Origin: UBA5189 sp040389445
GTDB taxonomy: Bacteria > Chloroflexota > Limnocylindria > Limnocylindrales > CSP1-4
Assembly: GCA_040389445.1 (NCBI GenBank)
Contig: JAZJZX010000004.1
Span: forward strand, 138,597-202,596
DNA: 64,000 nucleotides
Direction: 5' to 3'
In this document: piece by piece, positions 7,333-15,421 of the stretch
Layout of the letters: every line of letters starts with the position of its first letter
Position numbering within the stretch: position 1 is the first letter of the stretch
The notes under the pieces: model-generated
What the model was told of the DNA's origin: nothing
Seen by the model: the letters and a program-made list of their open reading frames with translations, nothing else
Databases searched by the model: none
Program-made: the position numbers and the translations under genes

Positions 7333-8019
7333 TCAGGGCGCGGGTGTCGCGATCGGTTCGGACGACGCTGCCGGGCGCACGGTGGTGGTGGAGACGACCG
7401 TCCGTTCCGAGATCTTGGTCTCGTAGCGGAACACCACCGTCGTCCCATCGATGGTGATGGTCACCTGGACCGGCTCTCCGGCCAGGCCGAGCGCAGCAGC
7501 TGGATAGGTCGCCACCAGGGTCACCCCGTCCTCCGCGAACGCCAGCGTCGCGGGCGTGGCCAGAACCGAGAGCGGGCTTGCCGGTGCCTCGGCGCCGGCG
7601 ACCACCAGCCAGGTCCCGCCGGGTTCGCGAGCCCACGCGGTGGGCGGGACTCGAAGGTATTCCACCGTTCGGCCGGCACTCGTGACGGTCATCTGGGTGG
7701 AACTCCCCACGGAACGGCCCGCGATGGACGCCGAGACCACGCCGTCGATCGAAACACTCGAGTCAAAGTCCGAGGCGGCATCCAACGGCGCCAGCGCGCC
7801 GGCCAGGACCACGGACGCGGTTGCGGGCGATGGGGAGGGTGTGGCTTCGACGACGACGGCCGGTGTCGATGTCGGTGGACGGTACGTCGTTCCCGGCGTC
7901 GTGCCGCCACCCGAGCAGCCGGCCACGGTCCAGGCGAGGATTGCGGACAGCATGAGGAGCATGGCCCGGCGGGTGCCGGGCCATGCTCGGTTCGGGTGTT
8001 CGTGATGGCGCCGGGTCAT
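7333..8019 (-). CDS. putative lipoprotein
   Basis: The 228-residue product has a basic N-terminus, a hydrophobic segment (MLLMLSAILAWTVAG) and a lipobox Cys (about residue 35), followed by a Thr/Pro/Ser linker. The ~150-residue globular part alternates strands and short helices (VVSASIAGRSVGSSTQMT, GEPVQVTITIDGTTVVFRYE). This resembles the LppX/LprG-like lipoprotein fold in outline, but I cannot assign it. It is convergent with the 45-residue peptide gene. Confidence 0.6.
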   Translation of the reverse strand: MTRRHHEHPNRAWPGTRRAMLLMLSAILAWTVAGCSGGGTTPGTTYRPPTSTPAVVVEATPSPSPATASVVLAGALAPLDAASDFDSSVSIDGVVSASIAGRSVGSSTQMTVTSAGRTVEYLRVPPTAWAREPGGTWLVVAGAEAPASPLSVLATPATLAFAEDGVTLVATYPAAALGLAGEPVQVTITIDGTTVVFRYETKISERTVVSTTTVRPAASSEPIATPAP

Positions 8020-8035
8020 GCGCCGTCACCCTGCG

Positions 8036-8180
8036 CCCCGGGATCCCAGGTCCCGGGATCCGAGGTGCCGACGCTGTTCGCGCCGGCCCACCAGGTAAGG
8101 CGATCCGGGGCGCCGACGCTGTTCCCGCCGGCACACCAGGTTCCTCGCGGGCCGACGCTCCATGCGCCGGCCCGGCCCGA
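8036..8180. repeat. short GC-rich direct repeats
   Basis: A unit like GCCGACGCTGTTCGCGCCGG followed by CACCAGGT recurs at about 8068, 8113 and (degenerate) 8151, with palindromic CCCGGGATCC copies before it. It fills the gap between two minus-strand genes. Confidence 0.5.
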
Positions 8181-8185
8181 AGGGC

Positions 8186-9265
8186 TCAGTGGTCGCCCTC
8201 CTTCGAGTCACCCTTGCCGCTGCCGTCCTGGTTGCCGTCGTGCTCCTTGGCCTTCTCGGCGTCGCGAGGGGCCACCGGCGTGTTGACCGTCGGGTCCACG
8301 GCCGGCTGGTCCTTGCACTTGTCCGTCTTGGCGCTGACCTTGAGGCTCCAGGTGCCGTCGTCGGCCTGCGTCAGGCGAACCTTGACCTTGGTCCTGGTGC
8401 CGTCGAAGCGGGCGGTGAACCCGTTCTCGTTGGCGGTCGCGGTGGCCGTGCCACCCGTCGCGAACGTCGCCGGATCGAAGGTCACGCTGCCGACGCCGGC
8501 CGTGTCGACCACCGTGAAGGCGATGCCGAGGGCGGTGGTGCCGTCACAGGCCAGCCCCGACCAGGCGTGCGGGCCCACCAGCGAGGCGAGGGTCCCGGTG
8601 AGGTTCTGCTTGTCCTTGCCGGAGAGCTCGATCTTGAGGCGCGCCTGCTGATCGCCATCCTCGAACTTGACCGAGACGCTGAGCTTGAGCCGCTTCACGA
8701 AGCCGTCTGCCGCGAAGTCGACCCGGACGCTCGCCTTGGCGCCGTCATCCGAGGTCGATGTCTCGGGGGGAGACTGGGTCACGGTAATTCCGGCGGGCGC
8801 GGCCACCGAATCCACGCTGATCGTGGGCGCTCCGGCCGAGTCGCCGATGGTGTAGCCGACCAGGGTGGTCGCGCCGGTCCCGAAGACATCGGCCGTCCAG
8901 GTGCCGGAGCCCACGAGGGCGGCCAGCGATCCTGCGGCAACCTTCAGCGACAGCTTGTCGCCCTTGGCCTTGATCTTGACCTGGGTCGTTCCATCGGTGG
9001 TCTCGAAGGCGACGGCATGCGGGCCGACCTTCGTGGCGGAGAAATCGCCGACGGGATCGAGGGCGACGGACGAGATGTTGCCGACCGGGTCCAGGACCAC
9101 GTCGACGGTGAGGGAGGCACCCAGCAGCGGGATGGTCGCCGACATGCCGCCGGTCTGGGCGATGGGTCCGGATGTGTTGGCGAATGCCGTTGCCGGGAGC
9201 GCAATGAGCGCAATGAGTGCGAGCCCCAGGATGCTTGCGGACGAGCGTCCGCGGTGGTTGATCAT
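8186..9265 (-). CDS. secreted protein with an internally duplicated beta-rich domain
   Basis: ATG 9265 is chosen over a much longer frame because GAGGAGG precedes it and the signal peptide follows (MINHRGRSSASILGLALIAL, cleavage near AFA). The 359-residue product contains two related modules of about 100 residues, each with a Lys-rich strand (TTQVKIKAKGDKLSLKV; RTKVKVRLTQ) and a SLAALVGSGTW / TLASLVGPHAW motif. It ends in a charged, repetitive tail (DGNQDGSGKGDSKEGDH). It is exported and probably wall- or membrane-associated by charge. No family was recognised. Confidence 0.7.
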   Translation of the reverse strand: MINHRGRSSASILGLALIALIALPATAFANTSGPIAQTGGMSATIPLLGASLTVDVVLDPVGNISSVALDPVGDFSATKVGPHAVAFETTDGTTQVKIKAKGDKLSLKVAAGSLAALVGSGTWTADVFGTGATTLVGYTIGDSAGAPTISVDSVAAPAGITVTQSPPETSTSDDGAKASVRVDFAADGFVKRLKLSVSVKFEDGDQQARLKIELSGKDKQNLTGTLASLVGPHAWSGLACDGTTALGIAFTVVDTAGVGSVTFDPATFATGGTATATANENGFTARFDGTRTKVKVRLTQADDGTWSLKVSAKTDKCKDQPAVDPTVNTPVAPRDAEKAKEHDGNQDGSGKGDSKEGDH

Positions 9266-9458
9266 GCGATGGTGCCTCCTCGAATCGGGCCGTTCCATGA
9301 CGGCCTCCCCACCGTACGGGCCGGACCCGTCCCGTGCGCACGACGATGGTCCCGCGACGGGAGAGAGGATGGTCCCGGGGATGAGCCGCAGGGTCGGGTC
9401 CGGTGCGGTTGGGTGCGGCCCGGCCCAGGCGGGGTCCCGCGGCCCGGCCCAGGTGGGG

Positions 9459-10922
9459 TCAGGGGGCCGGCGGTGTCGGTCCGGCGGGTCGGCGCCGGCG
9501 TGGACCGGCGATCCACAGCGCCACCGCCCACACCACGAGCGCCGCAAGGACGAGTGCCACGAGCGGCAGGTAGGTGCCCAGCTGATCGGCCGACAGCGCG
9601 CCCACGTATACGGCGATCGCGCCGCCGACGGGGTAGGCGACCGCCATCAGCCCGAAGATCGTGCCGAAATTCGGTCCGTTGAAGACATCGGACAGCGCTG
9701 CGGAGCGAACGGCGATCGTCGCCCCGGTGCCGATCCCGTGGGCCATGACTCCGGCCAGGGCCACCGCCGGAAGCGCGGCCGACGCCCCGAAGGCCAGGAG
9801 CACGCCGCCGCCGATGACTGCCGCCGCCACGACGCCGACCCCGCGCCGCCCGAACCGGTCGGACAGGAAGCCCCCGACCACCTGCCCGCCGACATAGGCG
9901 AGGGCCTGGGCGCCCAGGGCGCTGGCCGCGAAGTCGGCCCCGAAACCGGTGCGCACTGCGTGGGGCAGGAATGCCTGCAGCACGCCCTCATCGAACATCC
10001 CGATGGCCACGGCACCCCCGAACAGTGCCCAGAACCGCCGGGTCCGGACGATTCGGCGGATGCTCGAGCGACCGGTCGTCGTGGAGCTTCCGCTCGACCG
10101 AGCGCCGGTCCCGGTGTCGCTCCGGGTACCGCCCCCGCTCGACCGAGCGCCGCCCTCGGTGCCGCTCCGGCTGCCGGTGCCGCTCCGGGTGCCGCTCCCG
10201 GCCGGCAGGGGCTCGAAACTGGCCGAAACGGCTCCCGGCGCGGATGTCTCGTGCAGGCCCGTGGCGCGCCCCGCGAGCTCCGTCTCCTTTGCACGCGTGG
10301 CACCCGCCGCGTGTCTGGCAGGCACCAGCACCTTCGGGCCCGCGGTCATGAGCCAGACGAAAACGACCCCGATCAGCGAGGCGGCGAGAAACGCGAGCGA
10401 GGCCGACCTCCAGCCGGCTGTCTGGATCAGCCCGGCCGCCACCGGCAGGGCCACCGCCACGCCGATCCCCGGGCCGGCGTACGCGATCCCGAGCGCGAGG
10501 CCGGACACGCCCGCATACCTGCGGGCGATGGCCGTGGTGGTTCCAATGAACGCCAGCTGCAGCCCGAGGGCATGGAATGCGGCATAGGCGAGGATGACGA
10601 TGGAGATGTCCGGCGCCAGGTACACGCCGAGCCAGCCGGCGGCGAGCAGGATCATCGATGCGGTCAGGAGGTCGCGATCCGCGAACGCGTCGTAGGCACG
10701 GCCGAGGAGGGGGCTGGAAATGGCCGTGACCAGCAGGAACATGGTCCACGGCGTGACCGCCACGGTCCGGCTGATCCCGAACTCTTCCGCGAACGCCACG
10801 GATAGGGCCGGGAAGGTGTACAGCCCGCCATAGGCGATCGCGCCCACGACGAAGGCGCCGATCAGGGGCAGGGACAGCCGCGTCACGCGACGAGCGCTGG
10901 GCAGGGGCAACGGCAGTGTCAC
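9459..10922 (-). CDS. MFS transporter with repeat-expanded central loop
   Basis: The 487-residue product shows twelve hydrophobic helices in two halves of six, with MFS loop motifs (GRAYDAFADRD, and SDRFGRRGVG between helices 8 and 9). It resembles the monocarboxylate/oxalate-formate group of MFS carriers by layout; the substrate is unknown. The cytoplasmic loop between the halves (about 210-280) carries an insertion of Ser/Gly/Thr/Arg repeats (GTRSGTGSRSG, GGARSSGGGTRS) encoded by a GC-rich tandem repeat. Such loops tolerate length change, so function is probably retained. Confidence 0.85.
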   Translation of the reverse strand: MTLPLPLPSARRVTRLSLPLIGAFVVGAIAYGGLYTFPALSVAFAEEFGISRTVAVTPWTMFLLVTAISSPLLGRAYDAFADRDLLTASMILLAAGWLGVYLAPDISIVILAYAAFHALGLQLAFIGTTTAIARRYAGVSGLALGIAYAGPGIGVAVALPVAAGLIQTAGWRSASLAFLAASLIGVVFVWLMTAGPKVLVPARHAAGATRAKETELAGRATGLHETSAPGAVSASFEPLPAGSGTRSGTGSRSGTEGGARSSGGGTRSDTGTGARSSGSSTTTGRSSIRRIVRTRRFWALFGGAVAIGMFDEGVLQAFLPHAVRTGFGADFAASALGAQALAYVGGQVVGGFLSDRFGRRGVGVVAAAVIGGGVLLAFGASAALPAVALAGVMAHGIGTGATIAVRSAALSDVFNGPNFGTIFGLMAVAYPVGGAIAVYVGALSADQLGTYLPLVALVLAALVVWAVALWIAGPRRRRPAGPTPPAP

Positions 10923-11284
10923 GGTCGCATCCTACGCGAGGCGCCCCGCACGTCCCGGGCGGCGCCGTCGTCCCGGGCAGCCCCGTCGGCCGTGCAGCCC
11001 CGTCGGCCGTGCAGCCCCGTCGGCCGCGCAGCCCCGGCGGCCGTGCAGCCCCAGCCCGCTGCGCCCGCCGCTGTGAGCGCCGCTCCGACGGGCGCCGCTC
11101 CGACTGAGCGCCGCAACGACGCGCGCCGCTCCGACTGAGCGCCGCTCCGACGGGCGCCGCTCCGACTGAGCGCCGCAACGACGCGCGCCGCTCCGACTGA
11201 GCGCCCGCGGCGCCCGCTGCTGCGACCGCCGCTCCGACGCGCGCCGCTCCGACGCGCGCCGCTCCGACTGAGCGCCGCAATGGG
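10923..11284. repeat. GC-rich minisatellite array
   Basis: Two arrays follow each other. Copies of CCCCGTCGGCCGTGCAG (about 10981-11055) are followed by alternating CGCCGCTCCGACTGAG / CGCCGCTCCGACGGG / CGCAACGACGCG units to about 11280. Frames run open through them on both strands only because of composition. There is no coding evidence. Confidence 0.75.
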
Positions 11285-11428
11285 CCCAGATACGATCCCG
11301 GCTCGTGGTAAGTGCGGATTCGAGGTCGATGGGATGGCCATCGCCCTCGGTTCGTGCTCAGCGTCACGGCTGTCGGGTCGCCTCGACAGCTGGATCGGCA
11401 CCTACCACGAGCCCCGGTCGTAAATGGG
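11285..11428. mobile_element. 144-bp dispersed element with terminal inverted repeats, copy A
   Basis: The element begins CCCAGATACGATCCCGG and ends with the near-reverse complement of its start: 26-bp arms at 11285-11310 and 11403-11428 match at 21 of 26 positions. A second, gap-free 144-bp copy lies at 13809-13952. Blocks such as CGGTTCGTGCTCAGC and ACCTACCACGAGCCCCG are fully conserved. It could be a MITE-like or REP-like element, or encode a structured RNA. Substitutions show no third-codon-position bias, so it is not a protein gene. Confidence 0.65.
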
Positions 11429-11499
11429 GGGATCTGAGGTGATCCGGCGCCCGGCTCGGCCTGGAGTCGGGCGCAACCCCGCCGCCCGTGCGACTTGCG

Positions 11500-11625
11500 G
11501 CCGGGTGACCTGCGGCCGTTCGACCCACGGCCACGCGACCTGCGCCCGTTCGACCCACGGCCACGTGACTGCGGCCGTTCGACCGACGGCCACGTGACCT
11601 GCGGCCGCGTGACTTCGGCCAGGTG
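11500..11625. repeat. tandem repeat around GTGACCTGCGGCCG
   Basis: Roughly 18-36 bp units built from GTGACCTGCGGCCGTTCG and ACCCACGGCCACG are repeated imperfectly. The region is intergenic and no coding support was seen. Confidence 0.6.
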
Positions 11626-11748
11626 TACGCCAGCCTCGTCCGTTCCGACGCGCGCCAGGCCGATCGGGCTGGTCGGCCCACGTACTCGGGCGGGAGGGCC
11701 GTCGTCAGTCGAATCCCGGGGGCGTACCCTGAGCGTGGAGGTGGCGCC

Positions 11749-12015
11749 ATGCTGGAGCACCGTGTGGAGTTGAGGGTCCTGGACTGGGACGATCTGGGCT
11801 TCCGCGAGGCAGTGGATCGCGCCTGGAGCACCGTCCGTGGCAGTGTCGTCGATGTCGATTCCACGACTGCCGCCGCTCACCTGCAGTTGCTGGTCCGCGC
11901 AGCCGGATACCCGGGTGCCGTGGTCGACGTTCACAAGACCGTGGACGAGGCACTGGCTCATGCCGCCCACTTCGAGGTCCGGCGGACCCGCGAGCGTTTC
12001 CCGATCGGCCGCTGA
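11749..12015 (+). CDS. small conserved-looking hypothetical protein
   Basis: ATG 11749 follows GGAGG at 6-7 bp. The 88-residue product begins MLEHRVELRVLDWDDLGF and has an alternating strand/helix pattern with no signal peptide, suggesting a small cytoplasmic alpha/beta protein. Its last codons (RFPIGR) and stop lie within the first unit of a 28-bp tandem repeat, so the C-terminus may have been rewritten by repeat expansion. No family was recognised. Confidence 0.5.
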   Translation: MLEHRVELRVLDWDDLGFREAVDRAWSTVRGSVVDVDSTTAAAHLQLLVRAAGYPGAVVDVHKTVDEALAHAAHFEVRRTRERFPIGR

Positions 12016-12103
12016 CAGCCGAGCCTTCCCGATTGGCCGCCGACAGCCGCGCCTTCCCGATCGGCCGCTGACAGCCGAGCCTTCCCGATCGGCCGCTGAC
12101 CCT
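11998..12103. repeat. 28-bp tandem repeat, about 3.8 copies
   Basis: The unit TTCCCGATCGGCCGCTGACA followed by GCCGAGCC starts at 11998, 12026, 12054 and 12082 (the last partial), with few mismatches. The first unit provides the stop codon of the upstream gene. It lies just ahead of a lipoprotein gene. Confidence 0.85.
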
Positions 12104-12137
12104 GGAACTTTGGGCGCGGCGGTACCGTCGTGGCGGC

Positions 12138-12554
12138 ATGAACACCCGATTGAGCCTTGTGCTCCTGCCTGCCCTGATCGTCCTCACCGCCGGCTGCTCC
12201 TCCGGCAGTGGCGCCTCACCATCGCCATCGACGCCGACGGCAGCGCCAACTCCCGCGCCGACTTCCAGCCCCGCGGCCGCCAAGGTCAGGACGCCGGATG
12301 ATGCGGCCGCCCTGATCGGCGCTTCGGATCAGCGGTTCCTCGGGATCGGAAAGCAGAACCCGGATGTGATTGGCGCCTCCGCCTGGTGGACCTCGGATCC
12401 GATTGCCGATGGCGGATTCCGGATGACCTACGTCGTCGGCTGGGGCGACTGCCAGGCGGGATGCATCAGCCGCCACCAGTGGATCTTCGAGGTCACCGCC
12501 GACGGCAAGGTCACGCTCGTCGACGAATCCGGCGACCCGCTCCAAGACGGGTAA
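12138..12554 (+). CDS. small lipoprotein
   Basis: The 138-residue product has a textbook lipoprotein signal (MNTRLSLVLLPALIVLTAGC, lipobox LTAGC at residue 20), an SPSPSTPTAAPTPAPTSS stalk, and an ~85-residue domain with two close Cys (GDCQAGC) that probably form a disulfide. It should sit on the outer face of the membrane. No family was recognised. It is followed by a GC-rich repeat and then a co-directional amidase gene. Confidence 0.7.
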   Translation: MNTRLSLVLLPALIVLTAGCSSGSGASPSPSTPTAAPTPAPTSSPAAAKVRTPDDAAALIGASDQRFLGIGKQNPDVIGASAWWTSDPIADGGFRMTYVVGWGDCQAGCISRHQWIFEVTADGKVTLVDESGDPLQDG

Positions 12555-12559
12555 CCGCG

Positions 12560-12770
12560 GGCCGATCGGCGACCCGGGCCGTCCCGCGACGGGCCGTCCC
12601 GCGCCCGCGCCCTCGCGCTCCCGCTCCCTCGCCGCGGGCACCGGGCTCCCGCGCCCGCGCGCGCCCGCGCGCTCGGCCGCGACGGGCCGTCCCGCGACCC
12701 GGGCTCAGCCGCGACCCGGGCTCAGCCGCGATGGCTGGGCTCAGCCGCGACGGGCGGGCCTCGATACCAT
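12560..12770. repeat. GC-rich simple repeats
   Basis: Repeats of GGGCCGTCCCGCGAC, CGCCCGCGC and CAGCCGCGACCCGGGCT occupy the gap between the lipoprotein gene and the amidase gene. No coding signal was seen. Confidence 0.6.
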
Positions 12771-12776
12771 GACCGG

Positions 12777-13595
12777 GTGGACCTGCCCGTCGCGCTGATC
12801 CAGACCGATGCCGGCTCGGACCCGGAAGTGAACGTCGCCCGTGCGGCCGCGATGGCCGAGGCCGCCGCCGGCGCCGGCGCTCGACTGATCGCGCTGCCGG
12901 AATACCTGCAGTACCGCGGGTCGGACAACGGGTTTCGAGCCTCGGCGCGCGCGATTCCAGGCCCGTTCACTCAGCCGTTCGCGGACATCGCTCGTCGGCA
13001 TGCGGCCTGGATCCTCGCCGGCAGCCTGGCCGAGACGTCGGGCGATGCCGCGCGGCCGTGGAACACCTCGACGCTGATCGGGCCGGACGGCGAGATCGTG
13101 GCGCGCTACCGGAAGATCCACCTGTTCGACGTCGACATCGATGACGGCCCCTTCGACCTCGAGAGTGCCCGGGTCACCGGCGGGACGGAACCCGTGGTCG
13201 CCGAGGTCGACGGCGCCCGGCTCGGGATGACGATCTGCTACGACCTCCGATTTCCGGAGCTGTATCGAACGCTCGCCCTCGCCGGCGCGGAAATCCTGTC
13301 GGTCCCGTCCAACTTCACGGAGCGGACGGGCCGGGACCACTGGGAAGTGCTGCTTCGCGCGCGGGCGATCGAGAACGGCGCCTGGGTGATCGCGCCTTCA
13401 CAGATCGGCGGGCCACCCGGCCACCCGGCCTACGGCCACTCGATGGTCATCGACCCGTGGGGGATCGTGGTGGCCCAGGCACCCGATCGCGAGGCGATCG
13501 TCCATGCGTCGATCGATACGGATCGCGTGGCCGCCGTTCGGCGCCAGATCCCGGCTCTCGCCAACCGACGTCCGGGTACGTATCGGCTGGGCTGA
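12777..13595 (+). CDS. nitrilase-superfamily carbon-nitrogen hydrolase (Nit1-like amidase)
   Basis: The 272-residue enzyme has the Glu-Lys-Cys triad: Glu in LIALPEYLQ (about 42), Lys in RYRKIHLFD (about 118) and Cys in GMTICYDLRFPELYR (about 154). DLRFPELYR after the nucleophile, and the length, point to the Nit1/omega-amidase/deaminated-glutathione amidase branch, which releases ammonia from small amides. The assignment within the branch is tentative. GTG 12777 is the only start close to the fold's first strand. The protein is cytoplasmic, with no signal. Confidence 0.85.
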   Translation: MDLPVALIQTDAGSDPEVNVARAAAMAEAAAGAGARLIALPEYLQYRGSDNGFRASARAIPGPFTQPFADIARRHAAWILAGSLAETSGDAARPWNTSTLIGPDGEIVARYRKIHLFDVDIDDGPFDLESARVTGGTEPVVAEVDGARLGMTICYDLRFPELYRTLALAGAEILSVPSNFTERTGRDHWEVLLRARAIENGAWVIAPSQIGGPPGHPAYGHSMVIDPWGIVVAQAPDREAIVHASIDTDRVAAVRRQIPALANRRPGTYRLG

Positions 13596-13808
13596 TCCAG
13601 CCCCCCGCCGGCCGCGCCGCAGGTGCCTCCCCGGGCCGCCCGCGCCGTGCCGGCGAGCCGTGCCGGCGCGTCGTGCTGCCCGTACGTCGTGCTGCCCGCG
13701 CCGCCCGCGTCGTGCCCAGAACACGATCGAGCCGGCCGCCCGTGGCCGCACGTGCCAGCCCCGTCCTGGTGGCCGCACGTGCCCGCCCCGTCCTGGTGGC
13801 CGAACGGG
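13596..13808. repeat. GC-rich intergenic repeats
   Basis: Short repeats of CCGTGCCGG and GTCGTGCTGCCCG, and two copies of CCCGTCCTGGTGGCCG plus CACGTGCC, lie between the amidase gene and dispersed element copy B. No coding signal was seen. Confidence 0.6.
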
Positions 13809-14002
13809 CCCAAATACGAACCCCATTCGTCGTAGGCGCGGGTTCGAGGTCGCGGGGACGGCCGTTGCACCCGGTTCGTGCTCAGCACCACGGCTTCCGG
13901 GTCATCTTGACCGGGAAATCGACACCTACCACGAGCCCCGTTCGTAGATGGGGAAGGAACTGGGGGGATCGGCACCTACCACGAGCGCCGGTCGTAAATG
14001 GG
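13809..14002. mobile_element. 144-bp dispersed element, copy B, plus an extra right end
   Basis: Copy B (13809-13952) aligns without gaps to copy A at 11285-11428; I count about 113 identical positions of 144. Its right arm (13927-13952, TACCACGAGCCCCGTTCGTA...) is repeated once more at 13977-14002, as if a second element end had been added. Both copies sit in intergenic repeat-rich DNA. Confidence 0.65.
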
Positions 14003-14162
14003 GGGGAACTGGGGCTTCGTGCTGTCGCGGCGGGTCTCGGCCCGGGAAACTGGCTCGACCCCGCCACGCCCGCACGCCCCGCACCCGCCCGCACGCCCCG
14101 CACCCGCCCGCACGCCTCGCACCCGCACCTGCACCTGCGACCTGCGCCGTGCCCGCCACCGG

Positions 14163-14204
14163 GAAAACGAACGAGCCCGGGACCCTCGCGGGCCCCGGGC
14201 TCGT
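14163..14204 (-). terminator. intrinsic terminator of the anchored surface protein gene
   Basis: An 11-bp perfect stem ACGAGCCCGGG/CCCGGGCTCGT (14171-14181 and 14194-14204) is followed on the minus strand by TCGTTTTCCC. It lies about 30 bp after the stop at 14235. Confidence 0.75.
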
Positions 14205-14234
14205 CAGCTTCTTGATCTGAACGGGATCAGACCT

Positions 14235-15050
14235 TTAGCGGCGGACCTTCACGCGGGTCTGCACTGACGGTGCGAAGAGGGATGTCAGGAGCATGACCAG
14301 GCCGATCGCCGCGAGGACGATTGGCAGGCCGGAGCCCGACTGGCCGGATCCGTCGATCGAGTCGGTCGGCGGGAGCGTGACCGTCGGAGCGTCCGTCTCG
14401 CCGAGGACAACCTGGCTCGGAGCCGCGGTCGGAGCCGCCGTCGGAGCGGCCGTCGGAGCCGCGGTCGGAGCGGCCGTCGGAGCCGCGGTCGGAGCGGCGG
14501 TCGGAGCCGCGGTCGGGACGAGGATCTCGGTGGTGCCGCAGATGGACTCGTCGAGGTAGTTATCCTCGATGGAGTTATCCGGGTTGTGGCCCGGGCCACC
14601 GGCCACCAGGTCGCCGGCCTTGATGTCGCCGTCCTTGTCAAAGTGGACGTCGTAGATGACCACGCAGACCGTGTACTCCCCGGGCTCGGTGTACGTGTGC
14701 GTCAGGGGACCCCAGTTGCCGCTCGTGGCGTTGCCGTCGCAGTTGAATTCCTCGTACGTGACCGTGTTGTCCGTCGAGGTGCCCATGTTGGCGGTGGTGG
14801 ATCCCGATGTCACCTGGTTACCGGTGAAATCACCCCAGTCGACGGCCCAGCCGACGGCCTTGTAGGACTTGCCGGACGCGAACGCCTTGCAGCCGTCCCA
14901 GCTCCAGGTGCCTTGCACGGAGATGGTGTTCGGGCCCGTAACGGTGGCATTGATGGTCGCCGGGCTGCCGGAGTCGGCGAACACCGTTGCGACCGTCCCG
15001 AATGTGAGGAGCGCGGCACCCATCAGGGCGCCGATTCTGCGCAGCTTCAC
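14235..15050 (-). CDS. anchored cell-surface protein with TAAP stalk (surface protein A)
   Basis: GTG 15050 follows AAGGAG. The 271-residue product has a signal peptide (1-26), a ~160-residue PKD-like domain (VGWAVDWGDF, WGPLTHTYTEPGEYTVCV, YDVHFDKDGD), a stalk of about seven TAAP repeats, the motif LGETDAPTVTLPPTDSID, a transmembrane helix near the C-terminus and a basic tail (RVKVRR). The N-terminal domain and the C-terminal anchor both match surface protein B directly upstream, so the two are paralogues. The C-terminus looks like a sorting/anchor module (LPPT motif, helix, basic tail), but no sortase gene is in the window. Confidence 0.8.
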   Translation of the reverse strand: MKLRRIGALMGAALLTFGTVATVFADSGSPATINATVTGPNTISVQGTWSWDGCKAFASGKSYKAVGWAVDWGDFTGNQVTSGSTTANMGTSTDNTVTYEEFNCDGNATSGNWGPLTHTYTEPGEYTVCVVIYDVHFDKDGDIKAGDLVAGGPGHNPDNSIEDNYLDESICGTTEILVPTAAPTAAPTAAPTAAPTAAPTAAPTAAPTAAPSQVVLGETDAPTVTLPPTDSIDGSGQSGSGLPIVLAAIGLVMLLTSLFAPSVQTRVKVRR

Positions 15051-15180
15051 TACTGTCTCCTTCGATGAGTACCTGCCTGGGCGAATAAGTCCGTCCCCTG
15101 AGTCGCGGCAGGCGCCCCGTGACCTGTCACTCCTCGTTTCCCCGTCCGTCTCCGGAGGGGGAGGGGGGCACAGTATCCGG

Positions 15181-15252
15181 TGCCTTCCTACCGATGTCCA
15201 GTACCTCCGTACGCCCCGGATGAACCCATAACCCCACCAGACCCCACCAGAC
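15181..15252. promoter_or_regulatory. shared upstream motifs of the surface-protein locus (copy 1)
   Basis: TGCCTTCCTACCG, 4 bp, then CCAGTACC lies at 15181-15205. A 15-bp sequence, GTCTGGTGGGGTCTG, reads on the minus strand at 15252-15238. Both recur upstream of the divergent subtilase gene (19468-19492 and 19445-19459). They lie 130-200 bp ahead of surface protein A. They are candidate binding sites for a common regulator. Confidence 0.45.
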
Positions 15253-15322
15253 CGCACCACGCGAAAAAGTCCGATCGCGGTGCGGCAGCGCAACAGTCCC
15301 ATGACCAACGGCGACGGGACGG

Positions 15323-15351
15323 CGAAACGCCCGGGCCGTGAGGCCCGGGCG
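15323..15351 (-). terminator. intrinsic terminator of surface protein B
   Basis: A 10-bp perfect stem CGCCCGGGCC/GGCCCGGGCG with a 4-nt loop is followed on the minus strand by TTTCG. A second hairpin with GACTCCCG/CGGGAGTC arms lies between it and the stop at 15422. Confidence 0.7.
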
Positions 15352-15421
15352 TCCCTCGAGTGACTGGTTCAGCGACTCCCGACAGGCCGGCGGCCGTGCC
15401 GGGAGTCCTTGGTTCAACCTG

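Noticed and set aside
8162..9682. Long plus-strand frame opposite the secreted duplicated-domain protein
   Set aside because: It is the antisense of a gene with a clear signal peptide and ribosome-binding site. Its composition is Gly/Arg/Asp-rich noise.
9988..11970. 660-codon open frame on the minus strand overlapping the MFS gene and the repeat array
   Set aside because: It is an antisense or out-of-phase shadow produced by high GC. The translation is Arg/Gly/Pro-rich, with no fold-like pattern or start signal.
13430..13975. Conserved peptide-like frame across both copies of the 144-bp element (…STNR…SYLGP)
   Set aside because: Differences between the copies are spread over all three codon positions and several are non-conservative, so conservation is at the nucleic-acid level.
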